In this document: in pieces, positions 1-8,753 of the stretch
Layout of the letters: the number at the start of each line of letters is the position of its first letter
How positions within the stretch are numbered: the stretch's first letter is position 1
NCBI GenBank assembly: GCA_963782595.1
Contig: CAWAKJ010000003.1
Location: forward strand, 372,001 to 436,000
Direction of reading: 5' to 3'
DNA from: JAMQPK01 sp963782595
Lineage (GTDB): Bacteria; Acidobacteriota; Vicinamibacteria; Vicinamibacterales; JAMQPK01
Length of the DNA stretch: 64,000 bases
Notes under the pieces: generated by a model
Databases searched by the model: none
Told to the model about the DNA's origin: nothing
What the model saw: the letters and a program-made list of their open reading frames with translations, nothing else
Position numbers and translations under genes: made by a program

Positions 1-88
1 CATGCCTATGGGACCCATAAGGTGGCTTACTCCTTGGAATTTCGAGACTTAGATTATACCTCCTTTCGTAGTAACATTTTAGGTGTCT

Positions 89-1729
89 ATGCGCACTTAC
101 CGCTCTGTCTCTGTCGCGGCGTTTGCCATTGCCCTGTCGGCCCTGGTTGGGGGCTTTTTCGGGGGGCGCGTGCTGGCCACCCAGGACGGGCTGCCCGAAC
201 GCATCAATGTTTTCAGCACCGCGCTCAAGCAAATCGAGCAGAAATACGTCGAGCCGGTCGAGTCCGATCGCGTGGTCTATAGCGCGATCAACGGCATGCT
301 CCAGACGCTCGATCCTCACTCGAGCTTTATGGATCCCAAGGCCTACGCCCAACTCCGGGAACGGCAGGAGGGGCACTACTACGGCCTCGGCATCAGCATA
401 AACGTCATCGACGGCGATATCACCGTCATGTCGCTCTTCGAAGGGTCGCCGGCCTACAAGAAGGGCATTCGGCGCGGCGACGTCATCGCCAAGATCAACG
501 GGGAAGACGCCAAGGGCTGGACGAGCGAGCAGGCGGTCTTGAAGCTGCGTGGGCCGCGCGGGACCCCGGTTGGCGTGTCGATTCGGCGCACGGGCTACGA
601 CAAGCTGATCGACGTGGAGGTGGTGCGCGACGAGATCAGGATTCCGAGCGTGCCTTCGGCGTTCATGATGAACGAGACCACCGGGTACATCCAGCTGCGC
701 GATTTCTCGGAAACAACGGATCGCGAGCTTGGCGTGGCGCTGCGGGATCTGACCAAGCAGGGCATGCAGCGGCTGGTGCTCGATATCCGCGAGAACCCGG
801 GCGGACCGCTCGATCAGGCCATCAAGGTGTCGAACCGGTTCCTGCGAAAAGGCGACCTCATCGTCTACACGCGCGGCCGCATCTCGAATTCAGACCAGAA
901 CTACCATGCGGTCGAGAACAGCGATTACACCAACCTGCCTGTCGTCGCGCTGGCGAACAGACGCAGCGCGAGCGCGTCCGAAATCGTGACGGGCGCCCTG
1001 CAGGATCACGATCGCGGGCTCGTCGTCGGGGAAACGACATGGGGCAAGGCGCTCGTGCAATCGATTTACCGGCTCAGCGAGGGCGCGGGACTCGCGCTGA
1101 CGACGGCGCACTATTTCACGCCGGCCGGCCGGCTGATCCAGCGGCCATGGGATGAGAGCTTCGACGAGTACCTCTCTTACACGACGCGCGAACAGGAGGC
1201 CAACGTTGAGCACACGCCTTCGCAGCTGAAGTACACGCTGCGTCTGGGCCGCAAGGTCTACAGCGGCGGTGGCATCGAGCCCGACTATCGCATGGCGGGG
1301 CCCATTGAGGGATTCAATCCCGGAAAGTTCGCGCGCCGGCTGCATCCGACGATGTTTGCCAACTACGCGCAGCGATTCGACCGCGAAGGCGACGACCGGT
1401 TCGGCAGCGCCACCGACCAGAAAGCGCGCCGCACGCTGACGCGCGAGTTCACGGTTGACGCCGCGATGCTGCAGGACTTCAAGGAGTTCGTGAAATCGCA
1501 GCTGCGCGATCAGACGTTGTTCGACGAGGCGGGCTTCAACGCCGACGTCGAGTTCATTCGCGCGATGCTGCGCTACGAGATCGACGTCGCGTTGTTCGAC
1601 GTGGCGACCGCGCGCCGGCATCTGCTCGCGAAAGACCCACAGGCGCAATACGCGCTGACGTTGTTCCCGGAGGCAGAGAAGCTGCTGAAGGCCACGCCGG
1701 CCAAGAGCACGCAGGTCGCCGGAAAATAG
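89..1729 (+). CDS. S41 family C-terminal processing protease (CtpA/Prc-like)
   Basis: Secreted or membrane-anchored serine protease that trims proteins at their C-termini in the cell envelope. A hydrophobic N-terminal segment (about residues 8-30) is followed by a PDZ domain (about 95-180, with GSPAYKKGIRRGDVIAKING) and the S41 core. The catalytic Ser lies in SASASEI (near residue 295) and the Lys in TWGKALVQ (near 322); LDIRENPGGPLD is the usual strand before them. Length of about 546 aa is longer than minimal Ctp proteins because of a roughly 150-residue C-terminal extension without a recognised domain. ATG at 89 is preferred; an in-frame GTG lies at 83. The TAG stop at 1727-1729 is the first triplet of a palindromic repeat. 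Family assignment is secure; substrate is unknown. Confidence 0.93.
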   Translation: MRTYRSVSVAAFAIALSALVGGFFGGRVLATQDGLPERINVFSTALKQIEQKYVEPVESDRVVYSAINGMLQTLDPHSSFMDPKAYAQLRERQEGHYYGLGISINVIDGDITVMSLFEGSPAYKKGIRRGDVIAKINGEDAKGWTSEQAVLKLRGPRGTPVGVSIRRTGYDKLIDVEVVRDEIRIPSVPSAFMMNETTGYIQLRDFSETTDRELGVALRDLTKQGMQRLVLDIRENPGGPLDQAIKVSNRFLRKGDLIVYTRGRISNSDQNYHAVENSDYTNLPVVALANRRSASASEIVTGALQDHDRGLVVGETTWGKALVQSIYRLSEGAGLALTTAHYFTPAGRLIQRPWDESFDEYLSYTTREQEANVEHTPSQLKYTLRLGRKVYSGGGIEPDYRMAGPIEGFNPGKFARRLHPTMFANYAQRFDREGDDRFGSATDQKARRTLTREFTVDAAMLQDFKEFVKSQLRDQTLFDEAGFNADVEFIRAMLRYEIDVALFDVATARRHLLAKDPQAQYALTLFPEAEKLLKATPAKSTQVAGK

Positions 1730-1748
1730 TGTCCGGCTTGAGACGGAC
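1727..1748. repeat. Degenerate copy of the GTAGTGTCCGGCTT palindrome family
   Basis: TAGTGTCCGGCTTGAGACGGAC matches the half-palindrome found complete at 57761-57788, with a decayed right arm. It starts on the stop codon of the S41 gene. Confidence 0.6.
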
Positions 1749-2038
1749 CTCGTAGGTAGTTAGGTCGGACTCCCTACTACTCGTAGGGTCCGAGTTTATC
1801 CTTGCCCCTATATTTGGGGCTTGTTACACTGGCGGCCGTTCCGAGCCCGGGGCAAAGGTTCGATTCGGTCGCGTTTGCACATTCCACATTTCCGCTTCGT
1901 CGAGAGCGTCCCAGCCGCTCGTTGCTTTCCGTCTATGGAAAGCATCGCGCGGCTTTTCGTCTGTACAAATCAGCTGGTAGCCGGTAGGTTGTAGCTGGTA
2001 GCAGACGGCAAACGGTACACGGTAAACGGCAAACCACC
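1749..2038. other. Intergenic region upstream of smc
   Basis: No convincing gene in the roughly 300 bp before smc. It contains a possible hairpin (CCCTAC-tactc-GTAGGG, 1771-1787) that could end S41 transcription, a CCCC/GGGG hairpin around 1804-1818, and from 1972 to 2038 a run of short related words (GGTAGC-like, then ACGGTAAACGGC-like) ending at the smc start codon. No strong promoter or known structured RNA was recognised. Confidence 0.5.
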
Positions 2039-5000
2039 ATGCGGATACAACAACTCGAAATTGCGGGCTTCAAGTCCTTCTCCGATCGTTCCCATCTGTC
2101 CTTCGATCGCGGCGTGACAGCGATTGTCGGCCCCAACGGGTGCGGGAAGAGCAACGTGGCAGACGCCATCACCTGGGTACTCGGCGAGCAGAGCGCCAAA
2201 AGCCTGCGCGGCGACCGCATGGAAGACGTGATCTTCAACGGCAGCGATGCGCGCAAGCCTACCGGTGCGGCCGAAGTGCGGCTACGGCTGAGCGATGTGC
2301 TCTCCATGCCGATTGCCGAGTTGCCGCGATCTGATTCTTCAGAGGCGACGGACGCAGACGAGGACAAGCCGTCGATTGCGCGCACCATAGAGGTGACGCG
2401 CCGGCTGTATCGATCGGGGGAAAGCGAGTACCTCATCGACGGCGAAGTGTGCCGGCTCCGCGATGTGCACGATCTGCTGATGGACACAGGGCTCGGCGCC
2501 AAGGCCTACGCCATCATCGAGCAGGGGAAGATCGGCATGATCCTCAGCTCGCGCCCCGCCGATCGCCGACAGTTGATCGAGGAAGCCGCCGGAATCACGA
2601 AGTACAAGGCTCGCCGCCGGGCGGCCGAGCTCAAGCTCGAAGCCGCGCGGCTGAATCTGACGCGCCTTGAAGACATCGTGTTCGAGCTCGAAAAGCAATT
2701 CGGTTCGCTCAAGCGCCAGTCGGCCAAGGCACGGCGCTACAAACGGCTGCGCGACGAGCTGCGGCACTGGGAAAAGCTGCTCTTCGCTGGCCGGTACCGG
2801 GAGTCGGCTCAGAAGATCGAGTCGCTGCGCGCACGTCTCGCCGATGCACACCTTCGCGAGGCGGCGGCGGCCTCGGCAGTGGCCGGGGCAGAGTCAGACT
2901 TCGGCCGCATCCGTATTTCGCTGGTCGAAGCCGAGACCGGCGCAACGAGCGCTCGGGAGGCGGTGCACGGCTGCGAGCTCGAGATCAACCGGCGGCAGCA
3001 GCAGATTCAGTTCAACCGCGAACAGATCGAAATGCTCGCTGCGCGCGCCGAAGAAGTGCGGGCAGAGCTCGAGGCCCTCGAAACGCGGCGCGAGCCCGGA
3101 CGCCTTCGCCTGATCGAGCGCCGCGAAGCCGCGGCACGCGCCCGCCAGGACCAGCAATATGCCGCCGCCGAGCTCGAGCGCATCGAGAACGCGTACGGCG
3201 AAGAGAACCGTCACATCGAGGGCCTCGAGGCCGACGTTGAAGCCGCACGCTCGGAGGTGTTTTCGGCGCTGAGCGTGGCTACGACCCTTCGTCATGCCAT
3301 TCAGCATTCCGAAGAGGCGACCCAGCGTGTCTCGGAGGAGCTGGCCAAGCTCGGTGTCGAAGAATCAGAAGTCCTGATGGAAAAAGAGCGGCTGGAAGAC
3401 GATCGAGCGGTGACAGCCGATGGGCTGCGCCGCGCGAAAGAGGCCGCCGAAGCATCGATGCACGCGAAAACTGCGCGTGAAACCGAGCTCGCGACCGCGC
3501 GCATCGAGCTCGAATGGAAGTCGCACAACCTGCAGGCCCGCGAGCGCGAGCTCGCCGGGCTGACCGCGCGACTGGCGTCGTTGACCGATCTGGAGAAGGC
3601 GCGTGCCGGCTATACGGAAGCAGCACGGATCGTCCTGCAGCAGGCCAACGGCCATGTGGGGCAGCAGGGCTCGGTTGCTGACTATCTCGACGTCGAGCCG
3701 AAATATGAGCGAGCGGTGGAAGCCTCTCTGGGCGACCTCCTGCAGCACGTCCTCGTTGCCACCCATGAACAGGCGCAAGCCGGCCTCGAGTTGATTCGCC
3801 AGGAGAACGCAGGCCGCTGTGGCTTCCTGGTGTTCGACAGCGTCCCGCAGTACGTAGAGTCCGGCGTAGAGTCCCGCTTTAGCCGGACCCATAATGGCCT
3901 TATTAGGACCGACGCCGACGCGCCGGCCGGCCTGATCCCGCTTCACTCGGTGCTTCGCGTGGCGGGCCCGCACGCCGCCGCCATCGCGGCCGCCCTCCCT
4001 GATGGTTTCATTGCGGACGATCTCGGCGCCGCACTCCACGCAGCCGAATCGACGTCGGCAAGCATTGCCACTCCCGCAGGAGAAGTAGTGCGGGGGCGCC
4101 TGCTCGTCTCGGGCGGCAGCAAAGATGAAGGCGGGGCGATTCTCGGCATCAAGCGCGAGATAAAGGAGCTTCGCGATCGAATTGCCGGTGAAGAGGCCGA
4201 GCGCGATCAGTCAGTGTCCGAGGTTGCGGCGCTCGAGACACGCATCGTGCAGGTCTCGAACGCGCTATCGGCCGTAAATGCCGACCTGCACCGCGAGGAA
4301 AAAGCCATCCTTTCGCTCGAGCTGCAGTTGCAGCGCTCGGGCGACGATCTGCAGAAAGTGCAGAAAAAAATGGAGCTGCTGGAGATCGAGCGACGAGGCG
4401 CGGAAGAGCAGCGCCAGGGCCTCGACGCGCGGCAGCGCGAAGCGCGCGAGTCCATCGTTCGCCTCGAGGCGGAACAGCGCACTGCAGACGAAAAGCTGTC
4501 CCAGGCACAGCATCGCCTCGGGGATGCGCGCGAATCGCTGCAGGCTCTGGCTCGTCGTGCGGCAGAGGCCAAGGCATCGTACGCGACGCTCGTGGAACGG
4601 ACCGGAGCCTTGGATGCCGATGTGGTGCGTATCGAGGAGAGCAATCGCGACCTCGAGGAGCGGGTGCGCATCTCGCAGGGGGCGGCGGCCGAGATCGACG
4701 AGAAGCGTGAAGGTCTGAAGCAGCTCGTCGAAGAGACCCTGCAGATGCTCGATCGCGATGGCGAGCGGCTGGAAACCCTGCGCGGCAGCGTTCGCGCCGC
4801 CGAGGACTCTCTGACGGAGCTGCGTCAGCAGGCCGACCTCATCGAGAAGGCGGCACGCGACGCCCGCAAGGCGCTCGAGTCGATTCACTCGGAGCTGAGC
4901 GATCTCGAAGTCGGGCGCGCGACAGAAGAAAGCCACCTTAGTCATCTCGCGCAGTCCTGCGTAGACAGCCTGCAGCTGACGCTCGACGAAGTTGTCGCGG

Positions 5001-5773
5001 AAGTGCAGTCTGCGCAGCCTGAGGCGGGAGACCCGGGAGCGCGCGACTTCGGTCGCGCAGACAGCGAAGACGAGGCAGACGAGTCCGACGAACCTGCCGA
5101 CTTGGTCGCCGAGCCCGCAATTGCCGCGTCAGCCACTCCCGAGGAGCACATCTCGCGGCTTCGTCAGAAGATCGACCGGTTGGGCCCGGTGAACATGATG
5201 GCCATCGATCAGTTCGACGAGCTCAGCACGCGCCACCAGTTCCTGACGACACAGCGCACGGACCTGACCGACTCGATCTCGGCGACCGTCGATACGATCA
5301 AGAAGATCGACGAGACGAGCAAAGTGCGCTTCCGCGAAGCATTCGCGTGCATCAAGGAGAACTTCCAGGGCACGTTCAGCACGCTGTTCGGGGGAGGGCA
5401 CGCGACAATCGCGCTCCTCGACGAGAGCGACATCCTCGAGAGCGGCATCGAAGTGGTCGCGTCGCCGCCCGGCAAGCGCCTGCAGAGCGTTCAGTTGCTC
5501 TCTGGCGGAGAAAAGGCGCTGACGGCCATCGCGCTGATGTTTGCGATCTTCAAATACAAGCCCAGCCCTTTCTGTGTCCTCGACGAAATCGATGCGCCGC
5601 TGGACGACGCGAACATCGGACGTTTCGTCGAGATGCTCCAGAGCATGCAGGAGCATACGCAGTTCATCATCATTACGCACAGCCGCAAGACCATGGAGAT
5701 TGCCGACCGGCTGTACGGCGTGACGATGGAGGAGCCGGGGGTCTCGAAGCTGATCTCCATTGAGCTGAATTAG
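2039..5773 (+). CDS. smc: Chromosome segregation ATPase SMC
   Basis: Core subunit of the SMC-ScpAB condensin that compacts and segregates the chromosome. The ATPase head is split: Walker A GPNGCGKSNVADAITW at residues 31-46, and at the C-terminus the ABC signature LLSGGEKALTAIALMFAIF and Walker B FCVLDEIDAPLDD. Long coiled coils (about 170-500 and 690-1000) flank a hinge (about 520-680). At 1244 aa it is somewhat longer than usual. Part of the surplus is an acidic stretch (about 1000-1040) and a segment in the hinge (residues about 605-618) whose DNA resembles the palindromic repeat seen in intergenic regions. ATG at 2039 directly follows a word-repeat run. No scpA or scpB is adjacent. Confidence 0.97.
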   Translation: MRIQQLEIAGFKSFSDRSHLSFDRGVTAIVGPNGCGKSNVADAITWVLGEQSAKSLRGDRMEDVIFNGSDARKPTGAAEVRLRLSDVLSMPIAELPRSDSSEATDADEDKPSIARTIEVTRRLYRSGESEYLIDGEVCRLRDVHDLLMDTGLGAKAYAIIEQGKIGMILSSRPADRRQLIEEAAGITKYKARRRAAELKLEAARLNLTRLEDIVFELEKQFGSLKRQSAKARRYKRLRDELRHWEKLLFAGRYRESAQKIESLRARLADAHLREAAAASAVAGAESDFGRIRISLVEAETGATSAREAVHGCELEINRRQQQIQFNREQIEMLAARAEEVRAELEALETRREPGRLRLIERREAAARARQDQQYAAAELERIENAYGEENRHIEGLEADVEAARSEVFSALSVATTLRHAIQHSEEATQRVSEELAKLGVEESEVLMEKERLEDDRAVTADGLRRAKEAAEASMHAKTARETELATARIELEWKSHNLQARERELAGLTARLASLTDLEKARAGYTEAARIVLQQANGHVGQQGSVADYLDVEPKYERAVEASLGDLLQHVLVATHEQAQAGLELIRQENAGRCGFLVFDSVPQYVESGVESRFSRTHNGLIRTDADAPAGLIPLHSVLRVAGPHAAAIAAALPDGFIADDLGAALHAAESTSASIATPAGEVVRGRLLVSGGSKDEGGAILGIKREIKELRDRIAGEEAERDQSVSEVAALETRIVQVSNALSAVNADLHREEKAILSLELQLQRSGDDLQKVQKKMELLEIERRGAEEQRQGLDARQREARESIVRLEAEQRTADEKLSQAQHRLGDARESLQALARRAAEAKASYATLVERTGALDADVVRIEESNRDLEERVRISQGAAAEIDEKREGLKQLVEETLQMLDRDGERLETLRGSVRAAEDSLTELRQQADLIEKAARDARKALESIHSELSDLEVGRATEESHLSHLAQSCVDSLQLTLDEVVAEVQSAQPEAGDPGARDFGRADSEDEADESDEPADLVAEPAIAASATPEEHISRLRQKIDRLGPVNMMAIDQFDELSTRHQFLTTQRTDLTDSISATVDTIKKIDETSKVRFREAFACIKENFQGTFSTLFGGGHATIALLDESDILESGIEVVASPPGKRLQSVQLLSGGEKALTAIALMFAIFKYKPSPFCVLDEIDAPLDDANIGRFVEMLQSMQEHTQFIIITHSRKTMEIADRLYGVTMEEPGVSKLISIELN
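3851..3890. repeat. Palindrome-like repeat inside the smc hinge
   Basis: ACGTAGAGTCCGGC is followed by GTAGAGTCCCGCTTTAGCCGGACC, close to the family consensus GTAGTGTCCGGCTTTAGCCGGAC. It is read in frame as part of the hinge. Confidence 0.5.
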
Positions 5774-5815
5774 GACAGAGGAAACATTCGGGTCGCGAGG
5801 TTCGTCAGGTACCAC

Positions 5816-6613
5816 ATGCCTTCTGCCCTCGATATCCGGCCTGCGGCCTTCCTCGCCGTCCTGAGCGTCTTGTACGCCTGCGACGTCACCATCAAGGACG
5901 GCGACGTCTCGGTGCGTCACTTTCAGGGCCGCGCCACGCAGGAATGGAAGCGTACATACCCTCTCGGCCCTCGGGGGAGGTTTGAGATTACCAACAGCAA
6001 CGGCCCTGTCGAGATTGTCGCCGGCCCGGCCGGCAACGTCGAGGTGGCGGCGACTCTGACGGCCACCTCAATGACCGACGAACGTGCGGGCGAGATGCTG
6101 CGCGCGACCAGGATCGAGGAAAGCGTCGCGCCCGACCGGGTCACCCTCGTGTCGCAGCCGAATCGCCGAGGCGGCAACGTCGAGGTCAGTTTCAAAATCT
6201 CGGTGCCTCCGGACGCGGACGTCCGGACCACCCTGAACAACGACAAGCTGACCGCGGAGGGGTTGATCGGGCACATCAGAGCGATGGTCGTGAACGGCGA
6301 GATGGAGCTCAACGGGCTGCGGGGCACCGTCGATGCCGCATCAGTCAACGGCCCTGTCTCGGTGAGGATGGCCGAAGTGACCGGACGCGTGCGGGTCGAG
6401 GCCACCAACGGCCGGATCTCGATCGAGGTGCCCAAAGACGCCAAGGCCACGCTGAATGCGCGATCGGTCAACGGAGGGATCACTGTGACCGGTCTCAACA
6501 CCCAGGAGGCGTCGGGCCGTCGCATCCGGAACCTCGAATCGCAGCTCAATGGCGGCGGTCCGGAGATCGACGTCCGCATTACGAATGGCCGGATTACGAT
6601 CGAGGGGAAATGA
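5816..6613 (+). CDS. DUF4097-like putative lipoprotein
   Basis: A protein of 265 aa with a hydrophobic leader ending in VLYAC, a plausible lipobox, so probably a lipoprotein. The rest is short beta-strand repeats of the DUF4097 type: recurring NGPVEI, NGEMEL, NGPVSV, NGRISIEV, NGGITV and NGRITIEG units, which predict a right-handed beta-helix or beta-solenoid. The function of such proteins is not established. It lies 42 bp after smc on the same strand. The final repeat NGRITIEGK ends cleanly, so the gene appears complete. The family call rests on the repeat pattern, not on a database match. Confidence 0.72.
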   Translation: MPSALDIRPAAFLAVLSVLYACDVTIKDGDVSVRHFQGRATQEWKRTYPLGPRGRFEITNSNGPVEIVAGPAGNVEVAATLTATSMTDERAGEMLRATRIEESVAPDRVTLVSQPNRRGGNVEVSFKISVPPDADVRTTLNNDKLTAEGLIGHIRAMVVNGEMELNGLRGTVDAASVNGPVSVRMAEVTGRVRVEATNGRISIEVPKDAKATLNARSVNGGITVTGLNTQEASGRRIRNLESQLNGGGPEIDVRITNGRITIEGK

Positions 6614-6640
6614 CGCAGAGGGCATGGCGCGGAAACTGTC

Positions 6641-6688
6641 AGGGCAGATGGCAGATGGCAAACAGTGAACCGTAAACGGTAAACACTC
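6641..6688. repeat. Word repeat (GGCAGAT / ACGGTAAAC) before the M48 gene
   Basis: AGGGCAGATGGCAGATGGCA is followed by CCGTAAACGGTAAAC. These are the words seen again at 34721 and at 1972-2038. Confidence 0.6.
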
Positions 6689-6691
6689 CAG

Positions 6692-7795
6692 GTGAACGAG
6701 GACAAAGCCACCCGCTATCATCGGCTCGGGCGCCGCTCGAGAATCGTTTCCACCATCTGGACTGCCGCGATCCTCCTCGGCCTGTTGGCGGGCCCCTCCG
6801 TCGGCCTGCGAGAGTGGGTCTCGGGCCTCGCGTTTGCCAATCCCACGCTGGTCGTCGTGCTGTACGTGCTGGTGCTGTCGCTTGTGTTCGACCTCGCGAC
6901 GCTGCCCTTCAGTTTCTATCAGGGATTTCTCCTCGAGCGGCGTTATGGCCTGTCTACAGAGACCATGGCGCACTGGCTGAAAGATCACCTCAAGGCGGTC
7001 GCCATTGGTTTGCTGTTCGCGGAAGCCGCCGCCGTGTTCGTCTACTTCACGCTCCGTCACTGGCCCGGATTCTGGTGGGTGTTCGCGGGCCTCGGCTATG
7101 CGCTGGTGGCGGTCGTGCTCGTGAACCTCGCTCCCGTCGTGCTGCTGCCGCTCTTCTTCACGTTCAGGCCCCTTCAGAAAGAGGCGTTGACCAATCGCCT
7201 GACGGCGCTGGCGTCGAAGGCAGGCACGCGCATCATGGGCGTCTACGAGTGGACGCTCAGCGACCGGACGAAAAAAGCGAATGCCGCGCTCACGGGTATG
7301 GGCAACACGCGGCGGATTCTGCTGTCGGATACGCTGCTGGCCGAATACTCCGACGACGAGATCGAGGTGATACTTGCGCATGAGCTCGCGCACCATGTGC
7401 ACCGGGACATCTGGACGTCGCTGTTCTTCGACATGGCCCTGACGTTTGCTGGATTCTTCGCGGCGCACCAGCTCCTGCAGTACGCCGTGCCGCTTTTCGG
7501 GCTGCAGAGCATTGCCGATCCAGCAGGCATTCCGGTGCTGCTCCTGACGGCCGGCGCAATCGGTTTCTGCGTGAAGCCGGTGGCGAACGCCGTCTCCCGC
7601 TCGCACGAGCGGCGGGCCGACTCCTACGCGCTGAAGATGACAGGAAATCCTTCGGCTTTCATCACGGCGATGAAGCGGCTCGGGCAGCAGAATCTGGCCG
7701 AAGACAATCCGTCGAAGCTCGTGCAGGCGTTCTTCTACACCCATCCGCCGATAAAGGAGCGCCTTAGTGCAGCGAAAGGTTCGTCGGGTTCGTAA
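6692..7795 (+). CDS. M48 family membrane metalloprotease (Ste24/CAAX protease type)
   Basis: Integral-membrane zinc protease of 367 aa. Transmembrane segments lie near residues 22-42, 54-75, 105-125 and 128-150. The zinc site is HELAHH at about residue 229, and the third ligand is in SHERRADSYAL near 308. This matches the Ste24-like branch, which in bacteria takes part in envelope protein quality control. Start is GTG at 6692, downstream of a word repeat; no strong Shine-Dalgarno is visible. The C-terminus reads AAKGSSGS and then stops, because the coding sequence runs into a GTTCGT repeat; the last five residues are repeat-derived. Confidence 0.9.
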   Translation: MNEDKATRYHRLGRRSRIVSTIWTAAILLGLLAGPSVGLREWVSGLAFANPTLVVVLYVLVLSLVFDLATLPFSFYQGFLLERRYGLSTETMAHWLKDHLKAVAIGLLFAEAAAVFVYFTLRHWPGFWWVFAGLGYALVAVVLVNLAPVVLLPLFFTFRPLQKEALTNRLTALASKAGTRIMGVYEWTLSDRTKKANAALTGMGNTRRILLSDTLLAEYSDDEIEVILAHELAHHVHRDIWTSLFFDMALTFAGFFAAHQLLQYAVPLFGLQSIADPAGIPVLLLTAGAIGFCVKPVANAVSRSHERRADSYALKMTGNPSAFITAMKRLGQQNLAEDNPSKLVQAFFYTHPPIKERLSAAKGSSGS

Positions 7796-7904
7796 AAGTT
7801 CGTCTAGTTCGTTGAGTTCGTAAGGTTCGTTCGGTTCGTCGGTTCGCGGCACAGGTGGTCGGCCGAACTGCGCACCTCACGAACCCAACGAACCTAACGA
7901 ACTG
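7779..7904. repeat. GGTTCGT word repeat arranged as inverted arms between convergent genes
   Basis: Left arm (7779-7850) repeats GGTTCGT-like words about nine times. Right arm (7877-7904) carries the complement (ACGAACCCAACGAACCTAACGAAC). Each arm overlaps the 3' end of one convergent gene and supplies its stop codon. It may act as a bidirectional terminator. Confidence 0.75.
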
Positions 7905-8125
7905 CGTGGAATCAGCAGCAGTAGTGCACCAGCGATTTGCATCGCCCCCGTCAGGTACCGCAGCCAATCGCCAAATCCGATCCGATCGAAGATCTGAATC
8001 CACATCTGGTCGTGGAACTTCTGAGGGCCGAGGCCGAGGAACGCGACGCTGACAGCGATGCGCGGCACCCACCGGGCGATGAGTCCCAGGCGATCGGGTG
8101 TGCGTTCGGCCGGCAGTTCGAACAT
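7877..8125 (-). pseudogene. DoxX-like membrane protein, C-terminally truncated
   Basis: An 82-residue product. It contains the DoxX-type start RIAVSVAFLGLGPQKF and the later TGAMQIAGALLLLIPR, which normally opens the second half of a four-helix protein of about 120-140 aa. After LIPR the reading frame enters the GTTCGT repeat and ends SSLGSLGS-stop, so the last two predicted helices are missing. The neighbouring gene on the same strand ends 3 nt before its start (stop 8129-8131, ATG 8125), implying co-transcription. It could be a decayed gene or a short functional variant. Loss caused by the repeat is an inference. Confidence 0.6.
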
Positions 8126-8128
8126 CGG

Positions 8129-8620
8129 CTACTGCTTTCTGACGTATACGCGCGTCGCGACTTTCGGATGTTCGTGACTGCGGTGCTCGCGAAACTCGAT
8201 GAACAACCGGCCGTGTTGATCAAGCAGCCAGAACGAGCCGTGAGCGACGGTCGTTTCGATGCCCTTGGCGACCGACGTCGTTGACGTGCTCATCATCATT
8301 TGCGTTCCGAAGAAGGTCGTGTCCCAACGGCCCTGTTCTGCACGTCTGATGCGGTCGCCGACGAATCCACCTGCCCCGAACTCAAATGTGCCGGCGGCAG
8401 GGTGGGTTCCACGCCGCGAAGGGTGCTCGACGGTGATGCTCTGCGACGACTGCCTTACGAGGAGTTGATCGGGCGCGTCGATCATCAGCGTGTCGGGCTC
8501 GACCGAACGGCCCCGGTCCGAGATGACGAGCACCCAATGTCCCGAGAAGTCCGTCTCCCTCGACTGCGCGCTGGCAACCCCAGCAATAAGAACAGCCACG
8601 AGGAGGCAGGGAATGGTCAT
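8129..8620 (-). CDS. Secreted hypothetical protein
   Basis: 163 aa from ATG 8620, which has AAGGAAG about 9 nt upstream; an upstream in-frame extension to 8716 is read from repeat sequence and is unlikely. A clear signal peptide (IPCLLVAVLIAGVASA, cleavage before QSRETDFSGHW) points to export. The mature part begins with TDFSGHWVL, resembling small secreted acidobacterial proteins that start with an FSGxW motif, but I cannot name a family. It is followed directly by the truncated DoxX-like gene. Confidence 0.7.
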   Translation of the reverse strand: MTIPCLLVAVLIAGVASAQSRETDFSGHWVLVISDRGRSVEPDTLMIDAPDQLLVRQSSQSITVEHPSRRGTHPAAGTFEFGAGGFVGDRIRRAEQGRWDTTFFGTQMMMSTSTTSVAKGIETTVAHGSFWLLDQHGRLFIEFREHRSHEHPKVATRVYVRKQ

Positions 8621-8665
8621 GGGAACCGCACTTCCTTTGACACACGCTTCGCCGTTTTGTTCATC

Positions 8666-8692
8666 CCACCAACCACCAACCACCAACCACCG
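8666..8692. repeat. CCAACCA word repeat
   Basis: Four tandem copies of the 7-mer CCAACCA or its close variants, lying between the divergent secreted-protein and ArsR genes. The same word forms the right arm of the element at 43446-43546. Confidence 0.7.
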
Positions 8693-8709
8693 CCGGCCCC
8701 AACTTTCTC

Positions 8710-8749
8710 TTGACAATAAATAAGTAAATACTTATATTAGTAATTACTT
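8710..8749 (+). promoter_or_regulatory. Promoter and operator of the arsR-AHSA1 pair
   Basis: TTGACA (8710-8715) and TATATT (8733-8738) are separated by exactly 17 bp. The spacer holds a perfect inverted repeat TAAGTA-AA-TACTTA (8721-8734). A second palindrome AGTAATTACT (8739-8748) covers the expected transcription start. The two AT-rich palindromes in a GC-rich genome are good candidate ArsR operators, predicting autorepression. The start codon at 8754 is only about 10 nt from the predicted start site, so the mRNA leader is very short and no Shine-Dalgarno is present. Confidence 0.8.
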
Positions 8750-8753
8750 ACAT

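Noticed and set aside
1749..1971. A structured RNA (6S, SRP or similar) between the S41 gene and smc
   Set aside because: Two small hairpins are visible but none of the conserved sequence of those RNAs could be found.
6341..7852. A 503-aa minus-strand frame across the DUF4097 and M48 genes
   Set aside because: Antisense shadow crossing two real genes.
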